The position numbers were made by a program, and so were the translations under genes. From a virus: a stretch of 23,536 nt of DNA. Numbering within the stretch: the first letter of the stretch is position 1; every line of letters begins with the position of its first letter. The stretch covers positions 1 to 23,536 of the IMG/VR virus record IMGVR_UViG_3300033148_008901; one strand, written 5' to 3'. This document shows positions 7,141-14,709 of the stretch, piece by piece. The notes beneath the pieces were generated by a model. It had not been told where the DNA came from. It saw only the letters and a program-made list of their open reading frames with translations, and made no database searches.

Positions 7141-9407
7141 TGGCTGCCGATAAAAAATACAATCTCAGCAACCTGCCCCCGCCGAACAGTCCGGAGTTGG
7201 GGCGGTTCCTGGTGGACCTGTTCGAGCAGGCGCGCTCGTGGAAAAAGGAGTTGCACCTGGAGCAGAGGTGGAACGAGTGCCACCGGCTGATCCGCGGCCG
7301 CCACTGGCCCAAAATAACCACCGCCAACGATGCAGACAAAGACAAAATCAGCCTGCCCCTAGGGCAGGCCAACGTGATTAGAACCTGCTCCAACCTGGTG
7401 GGCTCCTCTCCCAAATTGCAGGTAAAATCCCAGGATGGGCTCGATGAGGACGAAACCGCGCAGTTTAAGGCGGAACAGATATTCTCGACTAAACTGCTCA
7501 ATTGGTGGGAGGATGAGGAGCAGCAGCCACTGCTCTTTGATAGCTGTTTCGCCGCCGAGGTTTACAATATCACATTCGAGAAATCCAGGTGGCGAAATGG
7601 GCGGCCCGAAGTCTATGTGGTGGACCCGTATGCGGCCTATCCGGCGCGGGGCAACTGGAGGCGGTTGGGAGAGCAAGTCCCCTATTTTTTTCACCTGGTG
7701 AAACGCCGGCGTGACGACTGTGAGAAAAAGTTCGGCCTGGCTCCGGGTGAGCTGCAATCCAGCGGCAGCCGGGCGCGGGAGGAGCTGGGCGAGTACCGGG
7801 AGGACAACAAACCCGATTCGAGGGGCATCACCACCGTGCGGCCCCTGCGGGCGGAGGGCAGTAATTTCAGCCCGGAGTCCCGGTCCCCGAAGGGTGCGGT
7901 CGAGGGAGATTACGTTGATGTGCTCGACTGCTGGATACGCGATTACTCGATGGAGACAGTCACCATAAGCGCCGCGGATGTGCTGGCCCAGACCGCGGAC
8001 CCGGACGACCGGCAGGGTGGGTTCGAGGTCCTACCCCTGCCCATGGAATCCGGCAAAATGAATGTGGAGATAGTCGAGCACAGCGGGGCCGGGGTGCCGG
8101 CCATGCAGATAAACGCCTGCCCGTTCGACGGCCATTCCTACGCCACCTATGGAATCGAACCCGTCACTATTCCCCTCCGGGCCGATGCCGCCGAGGTCTA
8201 TAAACTCCCCGGAGATATCTCGGTCAAATATACCGAGAACGAGGGCGGACCTTCGCTGATATTCAGCCGGTTGTGCTATCCCGGCGGAATCAGGAATATC
8301 GTGCTCACCCGCGACGGTCGTCACATCCTGGCCGACCGGGGAAACCCCAGTATCAACCACCAGAAACCGCGGTGGATGACCAAAGAGACGTACCTATACT
8401 CCAGGTTCCCCTTCTATTACACCAATTCCAAGCGCGACCCCATGAGTATGTGGGGAATGGGGAGCGACCTGGAGCTGACCGCCAGCATCAATTTACATAT
8501 AGATGACATGATCAGCCGGGCTGTCCGGTTCATGAAACTGGTTGTGTGGCCACTTTTTGTTGTGCCTCAGGGCAGTAATATCTCCGAGGAGGATTTTTCC
8601 AACATCGACTTCAACCTGCTCCAGCCCACCGCCTACACGGCGCCGCATATCAGGTTCATCCAGATGCACGCCCGGGAGCATCTCAACGCCTTCTTCGAGA
8701 GCCTGGCCGAATTGATGCAGCTTTTCGACAGGCTGTGGCAAATCCACGATGTGGCGCGGGGCGAAGTGCCGTACTCCGGCATGAGCGCACAGAGTATCCT
8801 CTCCCTTCAGGAACAGGCTTCGATTCCGCTCCTGCCCAAAATCCAGGCCGCCAACTACCTGGTGCGAGAGCGCGGCCGTTGCGCGCTCTCGCATTTTCTC
8901 AATCATCACAACACGCCGGAGTGGATAGAGGTGCAAAAAAACAGCGTGAAGTTCCAGGGCGACGAGTACCTGGGCCGGCGGCTGGCCATGCATGTAAAAT
9001 CCGGGTCCACCCTGGCGCGGACCGAGGCCTATCTCAAAGAAATCGCCCTCGCGCTCCACCAGTACGGGCTCCTGCCCAAAAAACAGACCCTGGAGATGCT
9101 GGAGGTGCCGGGGGCGCAGGAAATAGCGGAACAACTGGGTGAGGGACGCCTGGGACTGATTATGCAGGAACTCCTGGACGCCGGGCTGGAATCCGCCATC
9201 GAGCAGGGCATTATAAGCGTCCAGCCGGAAGTGGCCGGCCTGCCAGCGCTGGGAGAGGGCGCCACCGCCGAGGATGCAGCCAGGGTAATACTTCAAGTCC
9301 TTCTGCTCAACCAGCCGCAGAACACGCCGCGCAACGGACAGGGGCGCAAACAAAGGCCGCTGGCGGACCAGCCGGCCGTGCCGCAGGCGGCGGCGGAGGG
9401 AGGATAG
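7140..9407 (+). CDS. Portal protein (P22-like size)
   Basis: 755 residues, close to the ~725 of podoviral P22-type portals. The portal is the dodecameric ring at one head vertex through which DNA passes. Sequence features that fit: a helical N-terminus (RFLVDLFEQARSWKKELHLEQRW), a long mixed central wing, the stem/clip-type stretch GMSAQSILSLQEQASIPLLPKIQ near 545-570, and a long helical C-terminal barrel region ending in a disordered Gln/Pro-rich tail. The position between terL and scaffold/coat genes strongly supports it. The ATG overlaps the upstream TAA; no good SD is present, only the AT-rich leader shared with terS. Residue-level homology is inferred, not searched. Confidence 0.88.
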   Translation: MAADKKYNLSNLPPPNSPELGRFLVDLFEQARSWKKELHLEQRWNECHRLIRGRHWPKITTANDADKDKISLPLGQANVIRTCSNLVGSSPKLQVKSQDGLDEDETAQFKAEQIFSTKLLNWWEDEEQQPLLFDSCFAAEVYNITFEKSRWRNGRPEVYVVDPYAAYPARGNWRRLGEQVPYFFHLVKRRRDDCEKKFGLAPGELQSSGSRAREELGEYREDNKPDSRGITTVRPLRAEGSNFSPESRSPKGAVEGDYVDVLDCWIRDYSMETVTISAADVLAQTADPDDRQGGFEVLPLPMESGKMNVEIVEHSGAGVPAMQINACPFDGHSYATYGIEPVTIPLRADAAEVYKLPGDISVKYTENEGGPSLIFSRLCYPGGIRNIVLTRDGRHILADRGNPSINHQKPRWMTKETYLYSRFPFYYTNSKRDPMSMWGMGSDLELTASINLHIDDMISRAVRFMKLVVWPLFVVPQGSNISEEDFSNIDFNLLQPTAYTAPHIRFIQMHAREHLNAFFESLAELMQLFDRLWQIHDVARGEVPYSGMSAQSILSLQEQASIPLLPKIQAANYLVRERGRCALSHFLNHHNTPEWIEVQKNSVKFQGDEYLGRRLAMHVKSGSTLARTEAYLKEIALALHQYGLLPKKQTLEMLEVPGAQEIAEQLGEGRLGLIMQELLDAGLESAIEQGIISVQPEVAGLPALGEGATAEDAARVILQVLLLNQPQNTPRNGQGRKQRPLADQPAVPQAAAEGG

Positions 9408-9410
9408 ACA

Positions 9411-9788
9411 ATGCCCCTGTACGATTATGAGTGTTGCGAGTGCGGACATGTAAATGAAGAATTTTTACACCTGCACCACTTCGACCGGGATATAAGGTGC
9501 GGGGAGTGCGGAGGGACCATGAAAAGACTCATATCGGCCCCGGCGAGGATCATAGATGACAACCCGGAGTGGCTCGCCCACCCCGACCCCCGGCACCCCG
9601 ACAGCCCCAACCGCAACCTGGTGAATCCGTTTGACCCGGTGGAGATGAAAAATCTGCCCAAAACCAGGTCGGAAAGGCAGGCCATGATGGACCGGAAGGG
9701 GCTCGTGTGTGTGGGCGACGCGACGGCCGGTTCGGACACGGGAACGGGCTACAACCGGGATATAGCGATGAAAGGAGTAGCGGACTGA
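9411..9788 (+). CDS. FmdB-type zinc-ribbon protein
   Basis: 125 residues with GGGAGGATAG upstream. The first 45 residues match the FmdB regulatory-protein zinc ribbon: MPLYDYECCECGHV...CGECGGTMKRLISAP, with two CxxC pairs. The remainder is polar and proline-rich without a recognised fold. FmdB-like proteins are common between portal and capsid genes of phages, but their role there is not established; nucleic-acid or protein binding is likely. Confidence 0.85.
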   Translation: MPLYDYECCECGHVNEEFLHLHHFDRDIRCGECGGTMKRLISAPARIIDDNPEWLAHPDPRHPDSPNRNLVNPFDPVEMKNLPKTRSERQAMMDRKGLVCVGDATAGSDTGTGYNRDIAMKGVAD

Positions 9789-9820
9789 CCGGCGGAGAAT
9801 CCCATCTCGGGACCCGCCGG
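9789..9820 (+). promoter_or_regulatory. Hairpin upstream of the scaffold gene
   Basis: CCGGCGG (9789-9795) and CCGCCGG (9814-9820) pair perfectly, with an inner CCC/GGG pairing at 9801-9803 and 9809-9811. It sits just ahead of the GAGGAGG SD of the scaffold gene and lacks a T-run. A role in RNA processing or in tuning translation is inferred. Confidence 0.4.
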
Positions 9821-9837
9821 AAGAGGAGGATACGACA

Positions 9838-10701
9838 ATGACAAAAAATGGCGATGTGATCCAGATGGCACCTGGAGGCGAGGGCGCGGATAATCCCCAG
9901 GGACCCGCAAATGCGCCTGCGGACAATGCCCAAAATGAGCCCGACGACAAGGGAGGGCCACAACCCAGCGGCCAGGACTCACCCGAGATACCGGAGAAAT
10001 TCCGCGGCAAATCTCCCGATGAGATTATGCGGAGCTATGCGGAACTCGAGAGCGAGAAAGGTCGGCTGGCGGCTGAATTGGGGAAGGTCAGAAACACCCT
10101 GCAAGGACTGGAGAGACTGTCGGTCATGCAAAACGTCCAGCGCGAGCCCGCGGAATCTGAATCCACCATCGAGGAAAAGATAGCCGCGCTCCACGAGGAA
10201 TTCGAGGCAGGCAACATTAAAAGCGAAGCTGAGTTTGAAGCGAAAAAGGCCCTCTTGATACGAGAGGATGCGATGAAACTTGCGGTCGAGCACATCCGTC
10301 AAAACCTGCTCGCCGAGCGGGAGGAGATAGCCCGCCGGGAATTTGCCAGCAAAAACCCCGACTTCGTTGAAATGTACCACAACCCCGACAGCCCCATGAG
10401 ACAGCTCATGGACTCCAATCCGGTGCTGGCGGCCGACCCAGTGGGCGCGTACTACGCGGTCAAGGTTCAACAGGCACACACGGCAAAGGAGCAGGAGGTC
10501 GCCCAGGCCAGGAAGGATGCCTACGAGGCGGCTCTTGCGGAGTTCAAGAAAACTTTGGGAGGGTCTGCGGACGCCGAGAGCGTGCTGGGAGGCTCGGAGC
10601 AATCACTCCGAAACCCCGAAGGGAGCAAAAATCCTTTCGAGGGGATGACGCCGGCCGAGCGCAAATTAGCGGTGGCAAAGCGCGCCGGGATCATAAAATA
10701 G
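9838..10701 (+). CDS. Capsid scaffolding protein
   Basis: 287 residues with GAGGAGG upstream. The first 55 residues are a disordered, Pro/Asp/Gly-rich acidic tail. EIPEKFRGKSPDEIMRSYAELESEKGRLAAELGKV (about 50-85) is a motif common to phage scaffolds. A long charged helical region (100-235) follows, and the basic C-terminus (TPAERKLAVAKRAGIIK) is the usual coat-binding end. It directly precedes the coat gene, as expected. Scaffolds guide prohead assembly and leave before maturation. Confidence 0.85.
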   Translation: MTKNGDVIQMAPGGEGADNPQGPANAPADNAQNEPDDKGGPQPSGQDSPEIPEKFRGKSPDEIMRSYAELESEKGRLAAELGKVRNTLQGLERLSVMQNVQREPAESESTIEEKIAALHEEFEAGNIKSEAEFEAKKALLIREDAMKLAVEHIRQNLLAEREEIARREFASKNPDFVEMYHNPDSPMRQLMDSNPVLAADPVGAYYAVKVQQAHTAKEQEVAQARKDAYEAALAEFKKTLGGSADAESVLGGSEQSLRNPEGSKNPFEGMTPAERKLAVAKRAGIIK

Positions 10702-10715
10702 ATAGTTCGCGCGAT

Positions 10716-10734
10716 CCTCCCCTCTAACGGGAGG
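10716..10734 (+). promoter_or_regulatory. Hairpin that pairs with the SD of the major capsid gene
   Basis: CCTCCC (10716-10721) is perfectly complementary to GGGAGG (10729-10734), the ribosome-binding site of the coat gene, with a 7-base loop CTCTAAC. If formed, it would mask the SD; coupling to scaffold translation (stop 42 bases upstream of the coat ATG) could open it. Structure seen, function inferred. Confidence 0.5.
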
Positions 10735-10742
10735 TTAGTAAA

Positions 10743-11846
10743 ATGGCCCTGACAGAAACACAAGCCCAGTCAATCACCAACGACTGGTATCTGCAACCGG
10801 ATGGTGGGGCGTACGACATCGTCCACACGGGTCATCCGCTCCTGTGGTATCTCCTCAAGGGAGAGCGCTACAAGGGCGGCATGATTACCAAGGACATGCT
10901 GGTACAAACCATTGACGGCGGCTACAAGGTCCGGCTGCCCATCGAGTACGCGCGGGCGAACACATTCATCATCGGAAACAACACCACCATACCCGCAGAC
11001 CACGTTGATTTCCTCAACGCGGCCCTGTTCACGCGCGGCGCAGTGGGCACCTCAATAGATATCAGCTTCTCGGACAGGCGCACGGTGCGCGGGCCCGAGG
11101 CCAAGGTGGACCTGGTGGAATCGAGGGTGAAATCCCTCCACAAGAGCTTGGCCACTGCCATAGCCATGGCGATCATATTCGGCAAAACCGACTTCGCCGG
11201 GTTTGCCAACGGCACTACCCGGTCCGAGTTCAAGTTGTCCAACCAGACCTCAGATGACGCGCCCGACGGGCTGTACGGCGATCTGTTCAACTACGCCGGA
11301 GGCTCGGCCGGGGCCACCTCTGTAAGGTTCGGCAACATCCAGGAGTCGGTCATATCCGACTGGAGCGCCAATGTGGGAACCACCAGTCTCAGCCCCAACT
11401 ACGCCGGTTTGAACGGCGCGGTGAGTGCGGCCACCATCAGCAACCTGGAGATGGATTCCCCCAACTGTGCGTTCCTGTCGCACAATGCGTTCGACTACTA
11501 CCTGGAGAGTCTCCAGCCCCAGCAGAGGTTCAACCGCTTCGCCGAGCTCCAAAAGACAGGGTTCATACACCTGGTACACAACGGGATGGTGGCGGTGATG
11601 TGGGACGATCTGCTCAACACGCTGATGACCTACCTCTCCGGCAGCGCCGACAGCCTAGCCATGGTGCTCAACACCGATCACCTGCACCTGCTCACCGATA
11701 CGGAGTGGGCCATGACCGATGTCACATGGAGAGAGGTTTCGGCTCAGCAGAGGCAGAATCTTCTGGGAGACTGCATCTGGTCCGGCGCATTCGCGTGCTC
11801 GAACCGCAAAACTCAGAGGATGGAGACCGCCGTCTCCGTTTCATAA
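10743..11846 (+). CDS. Major capsid protein (HK97-fold-like)
   Basis: 367 residues, right after the scaffold gene and with the SD GGGAGG. It has the composition of a coat protein: a soluble alpha/beta chain without signal or membrane span, an extended early beta region (YKVRLPIEYARANTFII), and a helical spine-like segment (AKVDLVESRVKSLHKSLATAIAMAIIFG, about 120-147). The long E-loop-like and A-domain regions follow. The identification rests on gene order, length and overall pattern of the phage major capsid family. Decoration-like and adaptor genes follow immediately. Confidence 0.87.
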   Translation: MALTETQAQSITNDWYLQPDGGAYDIVHTGHPLLWYLLKGERYKGGMITKDMLVQTIDGGYKVRLPIEYARANTFIIGNNTTIPADHVDFLNAALFTRGAVGTSIDISFSDRRTVRGPEAKVDLVESRVKSLHKSLATAIAMAIIFGKTDFAGFANGTTRSEFKLSNQTSDDAPDGLYGDLFNYAGGSAGATSVRFGNIQESVISDWSANVGTTSLSPNYAGLNGAVSAATISNLEMDSPNCAFLSHNAFDYYLESLQPQQRFNRFAELQKTGFIHLVHNGMVAVMWDDLLNTLMTYLSGSADSLAMVLNTDHLHLLTDTEWAMTDVTWREVSAQQRQNLLGDCIWSGAFACSNRKTQRMETAVSVS

Positions 11847-11862
11847 TGGGGAGGAGATGAAC

Positions 11863-12237
11863 ATGAGCCAGACAATACAAATGAAATATGCACAGGGGTC
11901 GTCCGCTGACACCCTCTACCTGGGTCTGCCACCCACCATGCACAGCGTTATACTGAAATCCGTTCGGGCGGTGGTATCGAAAGTGAGCTCGTTGGCCTCG
12001 GAGGCAACTTTCACACTGCAGAAATCGAGCACCTCAATCGCCACTGTTGCGCTGGGGGCCACCAGCTCGGCCAGTGAAGGGATGATTAAAAACGGCTCGA
12101 TTATAACGTCGAGCTCGGCGCATCTCACGGAGTTCACCAGCACGGATGTCATCAAGATTACGCCGAACAAGGCCATCGGCTCGGGGGTGAACGTGGAGTT
12201 CCAGATAGAACTGGACTACTACAGACCTAAGGACTGA
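11863..12237 (+). CDS. Probable head decoration or coat-accessory protein
   Basis: 124 residues from ATG 11863, six bases after GGGGAGGAG. An ATG at 11857 abuts the SD and is less likely. The protein is Ser/Thr/Val-rich and beta-prone (SVILKSVRAVVSKVSS, STSIATVALGATSSASEG), ending in EFQIELDYYRPKD. The size and position right after the coat gene fit a decoration or cement protein. No specific family recognised. Confidence 0.68.
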   Translation: MSQTIQMKYAQGSSADTLYLGLPPTMHSVILKSVRAVVSKVSSLASEATFTLQKSSTSIATVALGATSSASEGMIKNGSIITSSSAHLTEFTSTDVIKITPNKAIGSGVNVEFQIELDYYRPKD

Positions 12238-12266
12238 CGAGGCTGAGGCCGCCAACAACAACCAGC

Positions 12267-12313
12267 CCGCCGGGAGGCGAGGGTCTCCCGGACCTCCCGG
12301 CGGCTGTGTTTTT
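12267..12313 (+). terminator. Strong hairpin with short T-run after the coat/decoration genes
   Basis: An 11-bp perfect stem joins 12267-12277 (CCGCCGGGAGG) and 12293-12303 (CCTCCCGGCGG), followed by CTGTG and five Ts. This reads as a rho-independent terminator or attenuator, possibly leaky, that would keep coat mRNA more abundant than the adaptor mRNA downstream. Confidence 0.65.
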
Positions 12314-12360
12314 GAGGGGGATGAAAGATTTTAACCAACGCAGGCATAATCGACCAGGTG
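12314..12360 (+). other. Anomalous start region of the adaptor gene
   Basis: GAGGGGG at 12314-12320 abuts ATG 12321, but that ATG is one base out of frame with the adaptor body. In the body frame, codons 12328-12357 encode LTNAGIIDQ-like helix sequence typical of adaptor N-termini, with no stop between the TGA at 12322 and the GTG at 12358. Dropping one T of the TTTT run at 12329-12332 would join ATG to the body in frame. Alternatives are an ATT start at 12328, seven bases after the SD, or a +1 shift. Confidence 0.6.
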
Positions 12361-13200
12361 CAGGACCGAGTGGGGGACTCGGACTATGACGGCGACACCA
12401 TAGTGATCCACATAAACTCCGCCCTGCGCGAGATCGCCTCGAGGATCATGCTGCCCGAGTTGCTGACCTCGGCCACCGTGACCACCCATTCGGACGCCGT
12501 CGAGGACATAACCCTGACTCCGGGCTCGGCCGTGGCCATCCAGGCCACCGGGCATGGCCGCTCCACCGGCGACCGGGTGATATTCGCCGGCGTGGGCGGG
12601 ACCACGGAATTGAACGGCAATATATACACCATAACAGTCAGCAACGACAACAATTTTACCCTGGACGGCACCGATGGGGACGACTTCACCGCCTGGACCT
12701 CGGGCGGGAATTTTTACTGCCCCAGCGTGTCACTACCCTCGGATTATCACCGGGGCCTGCACGGCAGGGCCATCGCCGGCTCGGTCTATTCCAAGGACCG
12801 CGATGAGCACGTGAAGGTTTACGAGAGCTTTACGCGGTTTTTGCTGGATTATGATGATCTCAACCACACCGGCAGCGTGGAGGGGGTGTGTGCCCACGGA
12901 GGAAAAATCTGGTACCAGTATGTGCCCACTTCCCCAGACACCCTCACTCTATATTACTATCGCGTGCCAGATGATTCCGCCGACAACTCCAGCTACCCGG
13001 ACGGTATGCCCGCCCAGGCGGACGAGGCCATCATCTATCACTGCCTCCAAAAGATTGCCGAGAGCAGGCAAAATTGGGAGGCGGTCCGCGGGTGGAAAGC
13101 GCTTTTTGAGGAAGAGATGACCCGGCTGAGTTCATTCTACGGCCCGGACGACAAAAGGGCCATCACCATCAGGGACAAGGCGGTGGAGAAGGGATTTTAA
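12358..13200 (+). CDS. Head-tail adaptor (gp4-like) with inserted FCCH-like beta domain
   Basis: 280 residues from the first conventional start, GTG 12358; the real N-terminus is probably about 10 residues longer (see the start anomaly just upstream). The N-terminal helices (INSALREIASRIMLPELL) and C-terminal helices (ADEAIIYHCLQKIAESRQNWEAVRGW...FEEEMTRL) fit podoviral gp4-type adaptors that dock under the portal. Between them, about residues 45-120 read as an FCCH-like beta barrel: ATGHGRSTGDRVIFAGVGG, then TELNGNIYTITV and FTLDGTDG. This element recurs as an insertion in phage virion proteins. The adaptor call rests on pattern and gene order; no close homology was searched. Confidence 0.72.
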   Translation: MQDRVGDSDYDGDTIVIHINSALREIASRIMLPELLTSATVTTHSDAVEDITLTPGSAVAIQATGHGRSTGDRVIFAGVGGTTELNGNIYTITVSNDNNFTLDGTDGDDFTAWTSGGNFYCPSVSLPSDYHRGLHGRAIAGSVYSKDRDEHVKVYESFTRFLLDYDDLNHTGSVEGVCAHGGKIWYQYVPTSPDTLTLYYYRVPDDSADNSSYPDGMPAQADEAIIYHCLQKIAESRQNWEAVRGWKALFEEEMTRLSSFYGPDDKRAITIRDKAVEKGF

Positions 13201-13208
13201 AACCACGG

Positions 13209-13383
13209 CTATATAAATTGGAGCCTACCCGATTTGATATCTTTTCCATTTTCAATAGGATATCCCGGCGGGGCACCGGAAGGAGTCTTGCCCTCGAATT
13301 CCGCAAATGAGGAATAAGCGATGAGCATGGAACCCTCAGAATCTGTCCCGATCAGGCGGGCTATGGATTGCGTAGTACCTCAT
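13209..13383 (-). pseudogene. Small broken gene at the end of the lysogeny operon
   Basis: On the - strand, AAGGAGGA (13398-13391) lies seven bases before ATG 13383, a textbook start, but that frame ends after 15 codons. The frame one base over is open from 13379 to the TAG at 13211-13209 (56 codons) and reads like protein (QSIARLIGTDSEGS, then YSSFAEFEGKTPSGAPPG). Removing the single A after the ATG restores a 57-residue protein. It is either a fresh frameshift, a sequencing error or a recoded start. An internal ATG at 13328 would give 39 residues. No family recognised. Confidence 0.5.
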
Positions 13384-13455
13384 TTTTTGATCCTCCTTCT
13401 TTCCTTTTTACCCTCATGATGCAAGTTTTCATCCTCCCGAGGGGCGGGCCGCTGC

Positions 13456-13668
13456 TTATGGGTCCCCCGGGTCTCTGTCGGCGAGTTCGGCGACGAGAGC
13501 CCGCCGGGCACGGCGATTTTCCAGCCAGCTTTTGATTGTCAGATAGACAATCACCGGCAGGACCAGGAAGGCCAACTGTTGCATTATAGCCGCCGTCAGG
13601 ATGGCGGCCAAAAAGCCCGCGAGATGCAACGGGAATTTTTTTATAATTTGCAATTTTTTCCGGTTCAC
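13456..13668 (-). CDS. Small two-span membrane protein beside the repressor
   Basis: 70 residues from GTG 13668, five bases after GGAGGAG; ATG 13683 would give 75 residues. Two hydrophobic segments are seen (HLAGFLAAILTAAIMQQ and LAFLVLPVIVYLTI), with a basic N-terminus and an Arg-rich then acidic C-terminus. It follows the repressor on the same strand with almost no gap, so it is probably expressed in the lysogen. Small membrane proteins in this position are often superinfection-exclusion factors; that is inference only. Confidence 0.6.
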   Translation of the reverse strand: MNRKKLQIIKKFPLHLAGFLAAILTAAIMQQLAFLVLPVIVYLTIKSWLENRRARRALVAELADRDPGDP

Positions 13669-13686
13669 TCGCGCTCCTCCCATTTT

Positions 13687-14253
13687 TCAGCCTTTTGCCT
13701 TTAGCTTTATAAACTCATACCACAAGACGATCTCGCGGCGGAGTTCTGGGTCGGCCAAGTCTTCGATCATGCCGGCCAGGGACTCGCGCTCCTCCCGTTG
13801 GACACCGGCCAGGTCCCGGACGTGCCCAGCCGCGGCCGAGAGCCGGTCCTCGTCGCTCATAGCCCGGTTGGAGGAACCCTCCCGGCGCACCACTTCGACC
13901 GGAGGAGAGCGGCCCTCCAACTCCGCCCCGTAGAGAATCCACACCTCGGACGCGCCGGTCTTTTTGGCTATGTTTCTGGCCGCATCCACGCTGATCCTCT
14001 GATGTCCCCGCAGATAACGGGTGATGGTCTCTGGCGCTAACCCCAGCCTGGCAGCGAACTCCTTTCTTTTCTCTCCCGGGTACATAAGGCTTTGTAATCG
14101 CCCCTGTGGCGTGGATAAGTCTATGTTATGTTTAGCCTTTTTTCTGTTGATTTTTTTTCCCAACGCAAAAAGCTGTTTGGGGAGCGCACTGCTCCACCTC
14201 GGCCCTGTTGGGCTTTTTTTTACTCTAACCCTGTGATTAAAAAAAGAAAACAT
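13687..14253 (-). CDS. XRE-family repressor (CI-like)
   Basis: The open frame is 188 residues. The helix-turn-helix KEFAARLGLAPETITRYLRGHQRISVDAARNIAKKTG lies in the middle, followed by a helical C-terminal half. There is no visible Ala-Gly cleavage site or Ser/Lys peptidase motif, so RecA-driven self-cleavage is not evident. It faces a rightward Cro-like gene across an inverted-repeat operator, the classic lysogeny switch. The start is uncertain: ATG 14253 lacks an SD, and the first 30 codons overlap plus-strand hairpins and a T-run. TTG 14163 (158 residues) is an alternative that keeps the whole HTH domain. Confidence 0.85.
   Translation of the reverse strand: MFSFFNHRVRVKKSPTGPRWSSALPKQLFALGKKINRKKAKHNIDLSTPQGRLQSLMYPGEKRKEFAARLGLAPETITRYLRGHQRISVDAARNIAKKTGASEVWILYGAELEGRSPPVEVVRREGSSNRAMSDEDRLSAAAGHVRDLAGVQREERESLAGMIEDLADPELRREIVLWYEFIKLKAKG
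14181..14221 (+). terminator. Plus-strand terminator-like hairpins inside the repressor 5' end
   Basis: GGAGC-GCACT-GCTCC (14181-14195) is followed by GCCC-TGTT-GGGC (14202-14213) and eight Ts (14214-14221). In the + direction this is shaped like a rho-independent terminator, which could stop late readthrough before the early promoter. It also suggests that the extreme 5' end of the repressor frame may be untranslated. Confidence 0.5.
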
Positions 14254-14258
14254 ATTTT

Positions 14259-14303
14259 ATCTTGAGCGAGAGCATTTTTTTTCTTGACATATCCGCTCAA
14301 GAT
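14259..14303. promoter_or_regulatory. Inverted-repeat operator between repressor and cro-like gene
   Basis: ATCTTGAGCG at 14259-14268 is the exact reverse complement of CGCTCAAGAT at 14294-14303. The right arm lies in the spacer of the rightward promoter and the left arm is just upstream of the repressor frame, so binding of the XRE repressor or Cro-like protein would control both directions. A near half-copy (TCTTGACAT) lies at 14282-14290. Confidence 0.65.
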
Positions 14304-14313
14304 GTGCTAGGCT
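14284..14313 (+). promoter_or_regulatory. Rightward early promoter
   Basis: TTGACA at 14284-14289, an 18-base spacer, and TAGGCT at 14308-14313 preceded by TGC (extended -10). It drives the Cro-like and integrase genes and overlaps one operator half-site. Confidence 0.65.
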
Positions 14314-14356
14314 TTATTTGTCGCCTCAACACGTAACATAGCAGGTATTGACGAAG

Positions 14357-14629
14357 ATGTCAACTGAAAAAGACGCGCATATGGCGAATGCCCGCCTGCC
14401 CCAGAGGCTCTCGGAACTTCTGGCCCGGCGCGGCGACCGGGCCGAACTGGCCCGCCGGACTGGGCTCACACGCCAAATGATTTCGCGCTACTGTTTGGGC
14501 GAAGTGAGCCCGTCGGGCCGCACCCTCAGCCGCCTAATCGAAGGACTTTCCGACATGTATCCCTACAAGCGCATCACCGCCGACGAGCTTTTGGGGCTCG
14601 ACATGCGAAATATGGCCAGGAGCAGATGA
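14357..14629 (+). CDS. Cro-like helix-turn-helix regulator
   Basis: 90 residues from ATG 14357; TTG 14348 and ATG 14381 are alternatives. The HTH is AELARRTGLTRQMISRYCLGEVSPSGRTLSRLIEGL. It is small, divergent from the repressor and first in the early transcript, which matches Cro or a Cro/CII-type role. The stop overlaps an ATG at 14626 in the integrase frame, so translational contact with int is possible. Confidence 0.78.
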   Translation: MSTEKDAHMANARLPQRLSELLARRGDRAELARRTGLTRQMISRYCLGEVSPSGRTLSRLIEGLSDMYPYKRITADELLGLDMRNMARSR

Positions 14630-14709
14630 TGGCGCGGGAAAAATTGACTAACGCGACAAAAAATAGTATTCCTTACGCGGTGCTGATACAAGTGAATGGA
14701 GGTGCCGCC

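Noticed and set aside
13225-13270. Bidirectional terminator between the converging late and lysogeny transcripts (two GATATC sites)
   Set aside because: Only a 6-bp palindrome pair far apart, without a GC stem or T-run.
13321-13419. Plus-strand 32-residue ORF with hydrophobic end
   Set aside because: It is antisense to the better supported minus-strand gene remnant, and its hydrophobic codons are just the complement of that gene's purine-rich leader.
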